Source: an uncultured Bacilli bacterium (GTDB lineage Bacteria; Bacillota_I; Bacilli_A; RF39; UBA660). From it: DNA of 5,866 nt. The notes under the pieces were generated by a model, which was given only the letters and a program-made list of their open reading frames with translations, was not told the origin of the DNA and ran no database searches. Position 1 is the first letter of the stretch, and the number at the start of each line of letters is the position of its first letter. The stretch is from NCBI GenBank assembly GCA_947588665.1, contig CANPYU010000077.1, positions 1-5,866 on the forward strand, written 5' to 3'. The position numbers and the translations under genes are program-made. Of the stretch, positions 1 to 5,733 are shown piece after piece.

Positions 1-902
1 CCAGAGATAATTTTGAATCCTTCCATTTGTAATGTTTCGCTTAAAGTTTTAGCATTTTTAATTACTTGAGCAGCATATTCTTTAAATTCTGGTTGTAGGG
101 CTTCATAAAAACATTCTGCTTTGGCCGCGATAACATGCATTAAAGGGCCTCCTTGAATACCTGGGAAAATAGTTTTATTAATCTTAGTCGCTATTTCTTC
201 ATTATTAGTTAAAATTAAACCACCTCGAGGACCTCTTAAAGTTTTATGTGTGGTTGATGTTACTACATCTGCATATAATACGGGATTTTCATGCAATCCA
301 GCGGCTACTAAACCTGCAATGTGAGCCATATCAACAAAAAGTAAAGCTCCTACTTCATCGGCAATAGCTCTAAATTTTTTAAAATCAATAGATCTTGAAT
401 AAGCACTAGCACCAGTTACAATCATCTGGGGTTTTTCTTTTAGAGCTAAATTTCTTATAGCTTCATAATCTAACATTTCAGTTTTACTATCTAAATTATA
501 AGGTATAAAATTATAATCCATACCACTAAAATTAATACTATGACCATGAGTTAAATGGCCTCCATGAGCTAAATTTAAGCCCATAACTTTAGCACCGGGT
601 TTTAATAATGCGCGATATACCGCCATATTAGCACTAGAACCACTGTGGGGTTGAACATTGGCATATTTGGCATTAAATAATTTAGTGGCATATTCAATTG
701 CTAAATTTTCTATAGTATCAACATTGATGCAACCACCATAATATCTTTTGCCAGAATAACCTTCAGCATATTTATTGGTAAAAATACTTCCTTGTAATTC
801 TAGTATATCTTTTGAAACATAATTTTCTGAAGCAATTAATTCAATATTATTTTGTTGCCTTCTTTTTTCGTTTTCTAAAGCATCTTTAATTCTTTTATCC
901 AT
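1..902 (-). CDS. glyA: Serine hydroxymethyltransferase, C-terminus cut off by the window edge
   Basis: Cytosolic PLP enzyme that converts serine + tetrahydrofolate to glycine + 5,10-methylene-THF, the main source of one-carbon units. Translating the minus strand from the ATG at 902 gives 300 complete codons with no stop before the edge. The family is usually about 410-420 residues, so roughly the last quarter is missing. Visible signatures are ELIASEN near residue 21, [13 protein letters not shown] at 45-57 (Ser50 where Pro is usual), AHGGHLTHG at 112-120 with the PLP-stacking His116, VDMAHIAGL with Asp191, and the PLP-lysine motif [12 protein letters not shown] with Lys220. The start is supported by GAGGAG at 912-907, four bases upstream. 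The start lies inside the end of folD (stop at 897-895), an 8-nt overlap that suggests translational coupling. FolD uses the product of GlyA, so the pairing makes biochemical sense. Identification is from family motifs; the start is very likely correct. Confidence 0.97.
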   Translation of the reverse strand, partial: MDKRIKDALENEKRRQQNNIELIASENYVSKDILELQGSIFTNKYAEGYSGKRYYGGCINVDTIENLAIEYATKLFNAKYANVQPHSGSSANMAVYRALLKPGAKVMGLNLAHGGHLTHGHSINFSGMDYNFIPYNLDSKTEMLDYEAIRNLALKEKPQMIVTGASAYSRSIDFKKFRAIADEVGALLFVDMAHIAGLVAAGLHENPVLYADVVTSTTHKTLRGPRGGLILTNNEEIATKINKTIFPGIQGGPLMHVIAAKAECFYEALQPEFKEYAAQVIKNAKTLSETLQMEGFKIIS

Positions 903-1737
903 TTTTCTCCTCTTTTCTTTTGGCACTTTCAGTAACATTAGAAAGTAGCATGGTAATAGTCATTGGGCCAACTCCTCCCGGAACTGGAGTAATATAAGAA
1001 CATGTATCTTTAACATTTTCAAAATCAACATCCCCATATAATTTACCATCTATTCGATTAATTCCAACATCAATAACTACAGCATCTTTTTTTAAATATT
1101 CTTTTGTGATAAAGCGAGCTTTACCAATCGCGACAACTAAAATATCTGCCATTTTGGTTATTTCTTGTAAATTTTTTGTTTTAGAATGGGTGATCGTAAC
1201 CGTAGCATCTTTATTTAATAACGCTAAGGCAAGAGGACGCCCCACAATATTGCTGCGACCAATGATGACTACATGTTTACCTGATACACTAATATTTTCT
1301 TTTTCAAGCATTTTTATAATACCATATGGGGTAGCGCTTAAAAATTGGGTAGTATTAGTAGCTAAATGGCCCATATTCATAATACCAAAACCATCAACAT
1401 CTTTTTCAGGAACAATTAAGCTAGTAAGATAATTTTCGTTAAATTTTTTAAAAACAGGGCTTTGAATAATTATGCCATCAATGTTGGGATCTTGATTAAG
1501 TTTGTTAATGCAAGATGCAATATCGGTTTCGGTATTCGTTTCGTCAAATTTTATTACTTGAACATCTATTCCTAGTTCTTGACCTGCTTTGGCTTTATTA
1601 CGAACATAAATAGCACTTTCTTCTTTATCATTTATTAGTAATACTGCTAAAGATGGCTTTAAATTTAATTTAGTAATTTCTTCTTTTAGTTCACTTCTTA
1701 TTTGTAAAGCTATTTTTTTTCCATCAATTATTTGCAT
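895..1737 (-). CDS. folD: Bifunctional methylene-THF dehydrogenase / methenyl-THF cyclohydrolase
   Basis: Cytosolic enzyme that oxidises 5,10-methylene-THF with NAD(P)+ and hydrolyses the methenyl form to 10-formyl-THF for purine and formyl-Met synthesis. The 280 residues match the usual FolD length. Catalytic N-terminal domain: YVRNK with Tyr44 and Lys48, Gln92, and KDVDGF at 112-117 with Asp115. Rossmann domain: TPYG at 136-139, GRSNIVGRP at 160-168, THSKT at 183-187, VIDVGINR at 221-228. The C-terminal signature [11 protein letters not shown] spans 250-260. One departure from the family is QSPVF at 92-96, where bacterial FolD usually has QLPLP; the Gln and the first Pro are kept. The ribosome binding site AGAAAGGA at 1752-1745 lies 7 nt before the ATG and is partly inside an inverted repeat (1748-1783). 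It lies 54 nt behind ruvB with no terminator between them, so it is probably co-transcribed with ruvAB, and it overlaps glyA by 8 nt. Confidence 0.97.
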   Translation of the reverse strand: MQIIDGKKIALQIRSELKEEITKLNLKPSLAVLLINDKEESAIYVRNKAKAGQELGIDVQVIKFDETNTETDIASCINKLNQDPNIDGIIIQSPVFKKFNENYLTSLIVPEKDVDGFGIMNMGHLATNTTQFLSATPYGIIKMLEKENISVSGKHVVIIGRSNIVGRPLALALLNKDATVTITHSKTKNLQEITKMADILVVAIGKARFITKEYLKKDAVVIDVGINRIDGKLYGDVDFENVKDTCSYITPVPGGVGPMTITMLLSNVTESAKRKEEKNG

Positions 1738-1747
1738 TTTTATTTCC

Positions 1748-1783
1748 TTTCTAAATTTATGATCTTAACTATTAATTTAGAAA
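1748..1783 (-). promoter_or_regulatory. Inverted repeat enclosing part of the folD ribosome binding site
   Basis: Two perfect 10-base arms (TTTCTAAATT at 1748-1757 and AATTTAGAAA at 1774-1783) are separated by a 16-base loop in the ruvB-folD gap. In the transcript the downstream arm contains the AGAAA of the folD Shine-Dalgarno region AGAAAGGA, so folding could mask part of it. No U-tract follows, so it does not look like a terminator. The stem has a single G-C pair and would be weak, so a regulatory role is inference. Confidence 0.4.
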
Positions 1784-1791
1784 CATTTTAT

Positions 1792-2808
1792 TTAAAATAA
1801 TGTCCCTTGACGAGTAATTTTTAAATGTTCATAAGCTTTTTCACTGGCAACGCGACCACGGGGAGTACGTCTGATAAAACCTTCTTGCAATAAGAAAGGC
1901 TCAACAACATCCTCAATAGTACTTACTTCTTCACCAATGGCAGTAGATATAGTTTCGACTCCAACAGGGCCTCCATTAAATTTGTTTATTAAAGCTTCTA
2001 GATAATCAATATCAATTTCATCTAAGCCATATTCATCTACTTTTAATCTTTTTAAACTATCCATGGTAATATCATAATCTATAGTACCAGTGCCATTTAC
2101 TAAAGCAAAATCACGAACTCTTTTAAATAAGCGATTAGCTACCCTGGGGGTCTTACGACAACGTCTGGCAATTTCTAAAGCTGCTTCATCAGTAATATCC
2201 ATGTCTAAGACTCGACCGGTTCTTTTAACAATTTGTTGCAATTCAGTATCTTTATAATAATTTAGTTTAGAGACTATGCCAAAACGGTCACGAAGGGGGC
2301 TAGATAAATCACCAGCTCGAGTGGTAGCTCCAACTAAAGTAAAGGGAGGCAAATCAATTTTAATGCTTTTACTTTTACCATCAGTTCCAATAATTATATC
2401 TAATTCAAAATCTTCCATGGCAGGATATAAAATTTCTTCAACAAATTTAGGCATCCGATGAATTTCATCAATGAATAAAACATCTCCGGGCTCTAGATTA
2501 GATAAGACAGCGGCAAGATCACCACTTTTTTCTAATGATGGGCCAGATGCAGTTTTGATGTTACATCCAAGTTCATTCGCGATAATATGAGCTAAAGTAG
2601 TTTTTCCAAGACCTGGAGGGCCATATAATAAAACATGGTCGAGAGACTCTTCACGCATTTTTGCAGCTTCAATAAAAATACGAAGATTTTCTTTAATTTC
2701 TTCTTGACCAATATATTCATTTAATGTTAAAGGCCTCAAACTTTGTTCAAAGATATCACTATCTAATTCTTCTGTAGTTATTATTCTTTCATTAATTTGT
2801 TCTTCCAT
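1792..2808 (-). CDS. ruvB: Holliday junction branch-migration DNA helicase RuvB
   Basis: AAA+ ATPase that forms hexameric rings and, with RuvA, drives branch migration of Holliday junctions in recombinational repair. The 338 residues are typical for the family. AAA+ large domain: Walker A GPPGLGKT at 63-70, Walker B LFIDEIHR at 111-118, sensor 1 GATTR at 160-164, and LRDRFG at 172-177 carrying the arginine finger. The small domain has the sensor 2 region KTPRVANR at 219-226 with Arg222. The winged-helix DNA-binding domain covers about 260-330, with [10 protein letters not shown] and RTPRGR. No key residue is missing. The start has a near-ideal AGGAGG at 2820-2815, six bases upstream. It follows ruvA after 42 nt in the same direction, the standard ruvA-ruvB order. 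Arg118 is encoded by CGG, the codon read by the tRNA-Arg(CCG) in this window. Confidence 0.99.
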   Translation of the reverse strand: MEEQINERIITTEELDSDIFEQSLRPLTLNEYIGQEEIKENLRIFIEAAKMREESLDHVLLYGPPGLGKTTLAHIIANELGCNIKTASGPSLEKSGDLAAVLSNLEPGDVLFIDEIHRMPKFVEEILYPAMEDFELDIIIGTDGKSKSIKIDLPPFTLVGATTRAGDLSSPLRDRFGIVSKLNYYKDTELQQIVKRTGRVLDMDITDEAALEIARRCRKTPRVANRLFKRVRDFALVNGTGTIDYDITMDSLKRLKVDEYGLDEIDIDYLEALINKFNGGPVGVETISTAIGEEVSTIEDVVEPFLLQEGFIRRTPRGRVASEKAYEHLKITRQGTLF

Positions 2809-2850
2809 AATTAACCTCCTTCTTTAATAGTTATAAATTTAAATTGTAAA

Positions 2851-3405
2851 CTATTTAAGCATTAATTTTAATGCTTCTTTAATTTGATTTTCAATATCTA
2901 AAGAGGCATTAACTTTTGGCAATACTTTTTTAATTTCACTATTTTTATATCCTAGACTTTCAAGAACACTTACTAATTCATCAAAGTCACCAGTAATATT
3001 CATTTCTTCTTTGCTAGCTAGTTTCCCTTTTAAATCTAATATGATTTGGCGAGCTAATTTTTCGCCTACTTTAGGAAATTTTGTTAAATATAAAACATTT
3101 TCACGATCAATAGCGTCGATAATTCCAGCAAGACTTCCAGTTGCAAGCATAGGCATAGCAATTCTAGGTCCTAGTCCTTTAACATTTATTAATCTTAAAA
3201 ATAAACTTCTTTCTTCATTAGTTTTAAAGCCATATAGACTATAATCATCTTCTCTTATTTGATTATAAAGATAAACTTTAATCACACTGTCGAGTTCAAA
3301 ACTAAAGGGATTAGCTACATAAACAGTAAAACCGATGTTGTTATTTTCAACTACTATATAATTACTTTCTTGTAATACAACTTTCCCTATTATATAATTA
3401 AACAT
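2851..3405 (-). CDS. ruvA: Holliday junction-binding protein RuvA
   Basis: RuvA tetramers hold the Holliday junction in square-planar form and recruit RuvB rings. The product is 184 residues, slightly shorter than the usual 190-205, with the shortness in the linker and C-terminal region. The N-terminal OB-fold domain includes the acidic pin REDD at 51-54 (Glu52, Asp53) followed by LYGF. Two helix-hairpin-helix motifs follow: INVKGLGPRIA at 73-83 and LTKFPKVGEKLARQI at 107-121. The second has Lys112 where a Gly is normal. Domain III, which contacts RuvB, is about 141-184. The start at 3405 is preferred because the SD-like AGGTGAGG lies at 3418-3411 with 5-base spacing, and the protein then begins MFNYIIGKV, close to the usual RuvA N-terminus. 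The in-frame ATG at 3462 would add 19 residues unlike RuvA, and it sits beside the hisS terminator U-tract. The stop is TAG. Confidence 0.97.
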   Translation of the reverse strand: MFNYIIGKVVLQESNYIVVENNNIGFTVYVANPFSFELDSVIKVYLYNQIREDDYSLYGFKTNEERSLFLRLINVKGLGPRIAMPMLATGSLAGIIDAIDRENVLYLTKFPKVGEKLARQIILDLKGKLASKEEMNITGDFDELVSVLESLGYKNSEIKKVLPKVNASLDIENQIKEALKLMLK

Positions 3406-3424
3406 TTTTTCCTCACCTAATAAA

Positions 3425-3453
3425 ATAATACCATACAATTGTTTAAAAGTACA
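3425..3453 (-). promoter_or_regulatory. Predicted promoter of the ruvA-ruvB-folD-glyA operon
   Basis: An extended -10 element TGGTATTAT (3433-3425) lies between the hisS terminator and the ruvA ribosome binding site. With a 17-base spacer the -35 position reads TGTACT (3453-3448), only a half match to consensus. The start point would be about 3418, which gives a very short leader. The upstream terminator makes an independent promoter here likely. Confidence 0.6.
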
Positions 3454-3463
3454 GACTTTCATG

Positions 3464-3505
3464 AAAAAAACTAACTCAAAAGCTGGTTTAGCTTAAAAAG
3501 TTAGT
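3464..3505 (-). terminator. Rho-independent terminator after hisS
   Basis: In the transcript, ACTAACT (3505-3499) pairs with AGTTAGT (3476-3470), and an inner AAGCT (3494-3490 region) pairs with AGCTT around a five-base loop. The hairpin is followed at once by seven U (3470-3464, the first shared with the stem end). It begins 8 nt after the hisS stop codon and separates hisS from the ruvA operon. Confidence 0.8.
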
Positions 3506-3513
3506 ATTAATTT

Positions 3514-4809
3514 TTATTTTTTTAGATATTCTTGTACTTGAGATAAATTTGTAAAAGATATTTCATATTCTTCTTTGATATGCATATTTTTAATTTTAAA
3601 TTTGCCATTTTTAATTTCGTCTTCGCCTAATATTATAACATAAGGAATGTTTTCTTTATTAGCATAGTCTAAACTTTTTTTTACTTTACGATCATTCATT
3701 TCAAGATCAACTATATAACCTAAATCTCTTAAATTATTAGCAAGTTTTAAACTTTCTTTTGGGGTATTAATAGGAATAATATATATTTCTAAATTAGATT
3801 GTTCTTGAAATTCTTTTCGCTCTTTTAAAAGTTCAAAAATACTAGTGAGGCCAAAACTAATGCCTACTGCTGGATAAATATTGCCATCAGAAATAAATTC
3901 GGTAATCATTTTGTCATAACGACCGCCTCCACCAATACTGCCTTTAAGTTTACCATTTTTTTCATAGACTTCAAAGACATTACCTGTATAATAATCTTGA
4001 CCACGAGCTAATGTGGGATCAAAAATACAGATGTTGGCAATATCTATTGCTTTTAGATAATCAGTAAGCTCTCTTAATTCTTTTAAGCCTTGGTTTATAT
4101 TTTCGTTATCAGTGTGTTCATATTTTTTTTCTAAAGCAGGTAAATCAAGAGAAAAATCTGCTACTAAATTTTCTATTGCCTCTTTTGATAACCCCGCATC
4201 ACTTAAATATTTAATAAATTCCGTATTAGAAATTTTATCTTTTTTATCAATAATTGTAATTATTAGATTAAGAGAATCATCATTTAAGCCTTGGTTTTTT
4301 ACTAAACCGGATATCAGTTTACGACTATTGTATTTTATTGTTATTTCAAGGCCTAATTTAGCAAAAGCCTTGGAATATAAACTTAATAATTCAGCTTCAA
4401 TCATAGATCCTGAAATACCTACAACATCAACATCACATTGGGTAAATTCTCTATCTCTACCAACTTTTACAGGACCATCACGAAATACTTTTGCAATTTC
4501 ATATCTTTTAAAAGGCATTTTAAGGGTATTTTTATTTAAAGCAATAAATTTAGCAAAAGGAACAGTTAAGTCATATCTTAAACCTAATTTACGATCACCT
4601 TGATCTGTTAATTTATATATTTCTTTTAGAATATCATTTTCAGCATTATATTTGCCGGCGAGCATATCATAATAACATAAAATGGGAGTTTCAATAGGCA
4701 TATAGCCATACTCTAAAAAAGTTTCTCTTAAAGTATCATTAATATAATTACGAATTCTTTGGTCTTTAGGTAAGAAGTCATATCCTCCCTTAACATTTTT
4801 GATAATCAT
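3514..4809 (-). CDS. hisS: Histidine--tRNA ligase, a variant lacking the usual motif 3 arginine
   Basis: Class II aminoacyl-tRNA synthetase that charges tRNA-His. The 431 residues fit the usual 420-430. The catalytic domain starts with KGGYDFLP at 7-14 (KGTxD region). Motif 1 is around GYMPIETPIL (35-44), followed by RYDLTVPFAKF (78-88). Motif 2 is VFRDGPVKVGRDREFTQCD at 108-126. The histidine-binding motif LARGQDYYTG is at 267-276 with Arg269; most bacteria have RGLDYYTG. GGGGRYD is at 293-299. The motif 3 segment PAVGISFGLTSI (313-324) has Ser323 where class II enzymes, including E. coli HisRS (GLERL), carry a nearly invariant Arg. The C-terminal anticodon-binding domain, about 340-431, is present, which argues against HisZ, the shorter ATP-phosphoribosyltransferase subunit. 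The ribosome binding site AAAGGA (4823-4818) lies 8 nt before the ATG. It has its own promoter near 4893 and a terminator at 3464-3505. No T-box leader is seen. Confidence 0.95.
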   Translation of the reverse strand: MIIKNVKGGYDFLPKDQRIRNYINDTLRETFLEYGYMPIETPILCYYDMLAGKYNAENDILKEIYKLTDQGDRKLGLRYDLTVPFAKFIALNKNTLKMPFKRYEIAKVFRDGPVKVGRDREFTQCDVDVVGISGSMIEAELLSLYSKAFAKLGLEITIKYNSRKLISGLVKNQGLNDDSLNLIITIIDKKDKISNTEFIKYLSDAGLSKEAIENLVADFSLDLPALEKKYEHTDNENINQGLKELRELTDYLKAIDIANICIFDPTLARGQDYYTGNVFEVYEKNGKLKGSIGGGGRYDKMITEFISDGNIYPAVGISFGLTSIFELLKERKEFQEQSNLEIYIIPINTPKESLKLANNLRDLGYIVDLEMNDRKVKKSLDYANKENIPYVIILGEDEIKNGKFKIKNMHIKEEYEISFTNLSQVQEYLKK

Positions 4810-4840
4810 ATAGTTCTTCCTTTCATTAAATATATTTTAG

Positions 4841-4858
4841 ATTATTTAGCTAAATAAT
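4841..4858. repeat. Perfect 18-bp palindrome in the hisS leader
   Basis: The 18 bases from 4841 to 4858 (half-site ATTATTTAG, centre AGCT) equal their own reverse complement. They lie about 30 nt after the predicted hisS start point and 17 nt before its ribosome binding site. The palindrome could be a repressor operator or an RNA hairpin with a 7-bp AU stem and AGCT loop. Nothing in the sequence decides which; a chance AT-rich palindrome is possible. Confidence 0.5.
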
Positions 4859-4892
4859 TCTTATTTTTTTCTTCGTTTCTTTCTTGATATTT

Positions 4893-4921
4893 ATTATAAC
4901 ATGAATATAGAAAAATTAAAA
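4893..4921 (-). promoter_or_regulatory. Predicted hisS promoter, perfect extended -10
   Basis: TGTTATAAT (4901-4893) is a consensus TGn plus TATAAT extended -10. At 17-base spacing the -35 position is only TTTTAA (4921-4916), so the promoter would rely on the extended -10. The predicted start is near 4886, which leaves a leader of about 77 nt containing the 18-bp palindrome. Confidence 0.75.
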
Positions 4922-4930
4922 TACTTATGT

Positions 4931-5356
4931 TTAACCCTTAATTTCTTTTAGAGGGACTCTTACTAATAAATTAGGTTTAATATTATAATATTCTCGCATA
5001 CGATATTCAAAAGCTTCTAATAATATTTGAATTAAATTTCTTTCCTCAAGAGTTGGTAATCTTTTTTCTTTAGTAATTAAAAAAATAATTTTATTTAAAT
5101 GATAAAATATATCAGGAGCATAGTCTTCAATTAAATGCAAATAAAAATGGCCATATTTAGTTAAAGCTAAACCATTTTCAATCGTTTTTTTAGTGGGGAA
5201 GCCAATTGCTTCTAAATCAGAAACTTCTATTAAATGATGGTATGTTATATAATTTTTACGACTAGCTTGAAAATTAAAAATATCTATATTATTTATTATA
5301 TACATGCTGCATAAAGATTTCATTACTCTTGTTTTACTAAAACAGTATTTTGTCAT
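4931..5356 (-). CDS. Uncharacterised protein with an HNH-nuclease-like His/Asn pattern
   Basis: I do not recognise this 141-residue protein as a named family member. It has no signal peptide and no clear membrane segment. The middle carries a spacing typical of HNH / His-Me-finger nucleases: YHHLIE (His40, His41), then ENGLAL (Asn61, Gly62) after about 19 residues, then KYGHFYLH (His70, His74). There are no CxxC zinc knuckles; the only cysteines are Cys5 and Cys16. The tail, about 80-141, looks helical (DIFYHLNKI, ERNLIQILLEAFEYRMREYYN). The ATG at 5356 has GAGGG at 5372-5368 with 8-base spacing and AAGGA directly in front. Met12 and Met18 are alternative starts with weaker sites. The gene starts 28 nt behind tRNA-Arg with no terminator between, so it may be transcribed by read-through from the tRNA promoter. 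An 8-bp direct repeat TTAACCCT (4931-4938, 5361-5368) brackets it. The HNH assignment is inference from pattern alone. Confidence 0.75.
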   Translation of the reverse strand: MTKYCFSKTRVMKSLCSMYIINNIDIFNFQASRKNYITYHHLIEVSDLEAIGFPTKKTIENGLALTKYGHFYLHLIEDYAPDIFYHLNKIIFLITKEKRLPTLEERNLIQILLEAFEYRMREYYNIKPNLLVRVPLKEIKG

Positions 5357-5384
5357 ATCCTTAACCCTCTTATTAATAATTTAA

Positions 5385-5461
5385 TGGTGTCCCAGACGCG
5401 ATTCGAACGCGTGATCTTTAGCGTCGGAGGCTAACATTCTATCCAGCTGAACTACTGGGAC
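5385..5461 (-). tRNA. tRNA-Arg, anticodon CCG
   Basis: A full cloverleaf can be drawn. Acceptor stem GTCCCAG (5461-5455) pairs perfectly with CTGGGAC (5395-5389). The D stem is GTTC/GAAT with one G-U pair. The anticodon stem TTAGC/GCTAA closes the loop CTCCGAC, giving anticodon CCG at 5427-5425, which reads the Arg codon CGG. The variable loop is five bases, and T stem ACGCG/CGCGT surrounds TTCGAAT. The discriminator is A at 5388, and CCA is encoded at 5387-5385. The CGG codon is rare here; I see it in ruvB at Arg118. A predicted promoter lies just upstream. Confidence 0.97.
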
Positions 5462-5469
5462 CTAGATAC

Positions 5470-5498
5470 ATTTTAACATAATTTAAGAAAATAAAAAA
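5470..5498 (-). promoter_or_regulatory. Predicted promoter of tRNA-Arg
   Basis: TGTTAAAAT (5478-5470) is an extended -10 element ending 8 nt before the mature tRNA 5' end. The position 17 bases upstream is a run of T (5498-5493) rather than a -35 consensus. The same promoter may also serve the 141-residue gene behind the tRNA. Confidence 0.6.
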
Positions 5499-5503
5499 GA
5501 TTT

Positions 5504-5669
5504 TTACTTTAAAAAATTGTGAATGTCCTCACCATATATAGTTAGCTTTTTATTATCTTTAAAAGTTATTATATAAAGTTAAGATAAATTCATTTTCATT
5601 AGCTTTTATAGGAATATTTTCTTTGATTAATTTAATTTCTTCATACTCTTTTAATTTAAAATTAGACAT
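5504..5669 (-). pseudogene. Small gene split by a +1 frameshift
   Basis: The ATG at 5669 has an excellent ribosome binding site AGGAG (5681-5677) with 7-base spacing. The first frame codes 36 residues (starts MSNFKLKEYE, ends TLYNNF) and stops at TAA 5561-5559. Shifting +1 opens a second frame that continues with KDNKKLTIYGEDIHNFLK and stops at 5506-5504, giving 54 residues in all. The second frame is open only from just before the break, so the shift must fall within about 18 bases. The joined sequence looks like a charged helix followed by a beta hairpin, but I do not recognise the family. The break lies in two similar stretches (ACTTTATATAATA, then ACTTTTAAAGATAATA). Removing the first would restore one frame reading ENEFILTFKDNKKLTIYG. 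A slippage duplication, an assembly error or programmed +1 shifting at TTT-TAA could each explain it. Pseudogene is the working label, not proven. Confidence 0.55.
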
Positions 5670-5691
5670 ATTAGACTCCTTTTATTAGTTT

Positions 5692-5700
5692 TATTTAACA
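5692..5700 (-). promoter_or_regulatory. Possible promoter of the small split gene
   Basis: TGTTAAATA (5700-5692) resembles the extended -10 elements of hisS and tRNA-Arg in this window. A T-run from the upstream terminator tail lies where a -35 would be. It sits between the upstream terminator and the AGGAG site. The -10 match is imperfect. Confidence 0.4.
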
Positions 5701-5707
5701 TATTTAT

Positions 5708-5733
5708 AAAAAAGAAAAAAGACTTTAAGTCTT
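5708..5733 (-). terminator. Rho-independent terminator overlapping the hemolysin III-family stop codon
   Basis: AAGACT (5733-5728) and AGTCTT (5724-5719) form a 6-bp stem with a three-base loop, followed by U-rich sequence, four U, one C, then six U (5718-5708). The stem overlaps two bases of the stop codon at 5734-5732. It has only two G-C pairs, so termination may be incomplete. Confidence 0.6.

Noticed and set aside
1106..1432. Plus-strand open frame of 108 codons inside folD
   Set aside because: It lies wholly antisense to folD, has no family-like sequence and no ribosome binding site; it is a shadow of the AT-rich coding strand.
2809..2850. Separate promoter for ruvB (TTTACA at 2850-2845 with a downstream AT-rich stretch)
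   Set aside because: No -10 hexamer falls at the proper spacing; co-transcription with ruvA explains expression better.
3406..3462. Longer RuvA start at 3462 (203 residues)
   Set aside because: The extra 19 residues do not resemble RuvA. The ATG lies against the hisS terminator U-tract, upstream of the predicted promoter, while the internal ATG at 3405 has a good SD-like site.
4112..4603. Plus-strand open frame of 163 codons inside hisS
   Set aside because: It is antisense to a well-supported synthetase gene and has no recognisable protein features. The shorter plus-strand frames in ruvB (2276-2461) and ruvA (3011-3244) are rejected for the same reason.
3514..4809. HisZ, the ATP-phosphoribosyltransferase regulatory subunit, because of altered catalytic motifs
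   Set aside because: The C-terminal anticodon-binding domain, the histidine-binding RG-DYYTG motif and most of motif 2 are present, and no his biosynthesis genes are nearby.
4841..4870. Plus-strand terminator formed by the hisS-leader palindrome followed by T-rich sequence
   Set aside because: No plus-strand gene ends here and the stem is nearly all A-T.
4810..4930. T-box riboswitch before hisS
   Set aside because: The leader is too short, and the conserved T-box antiterminator sequence and an attenuator hairpin are absent.
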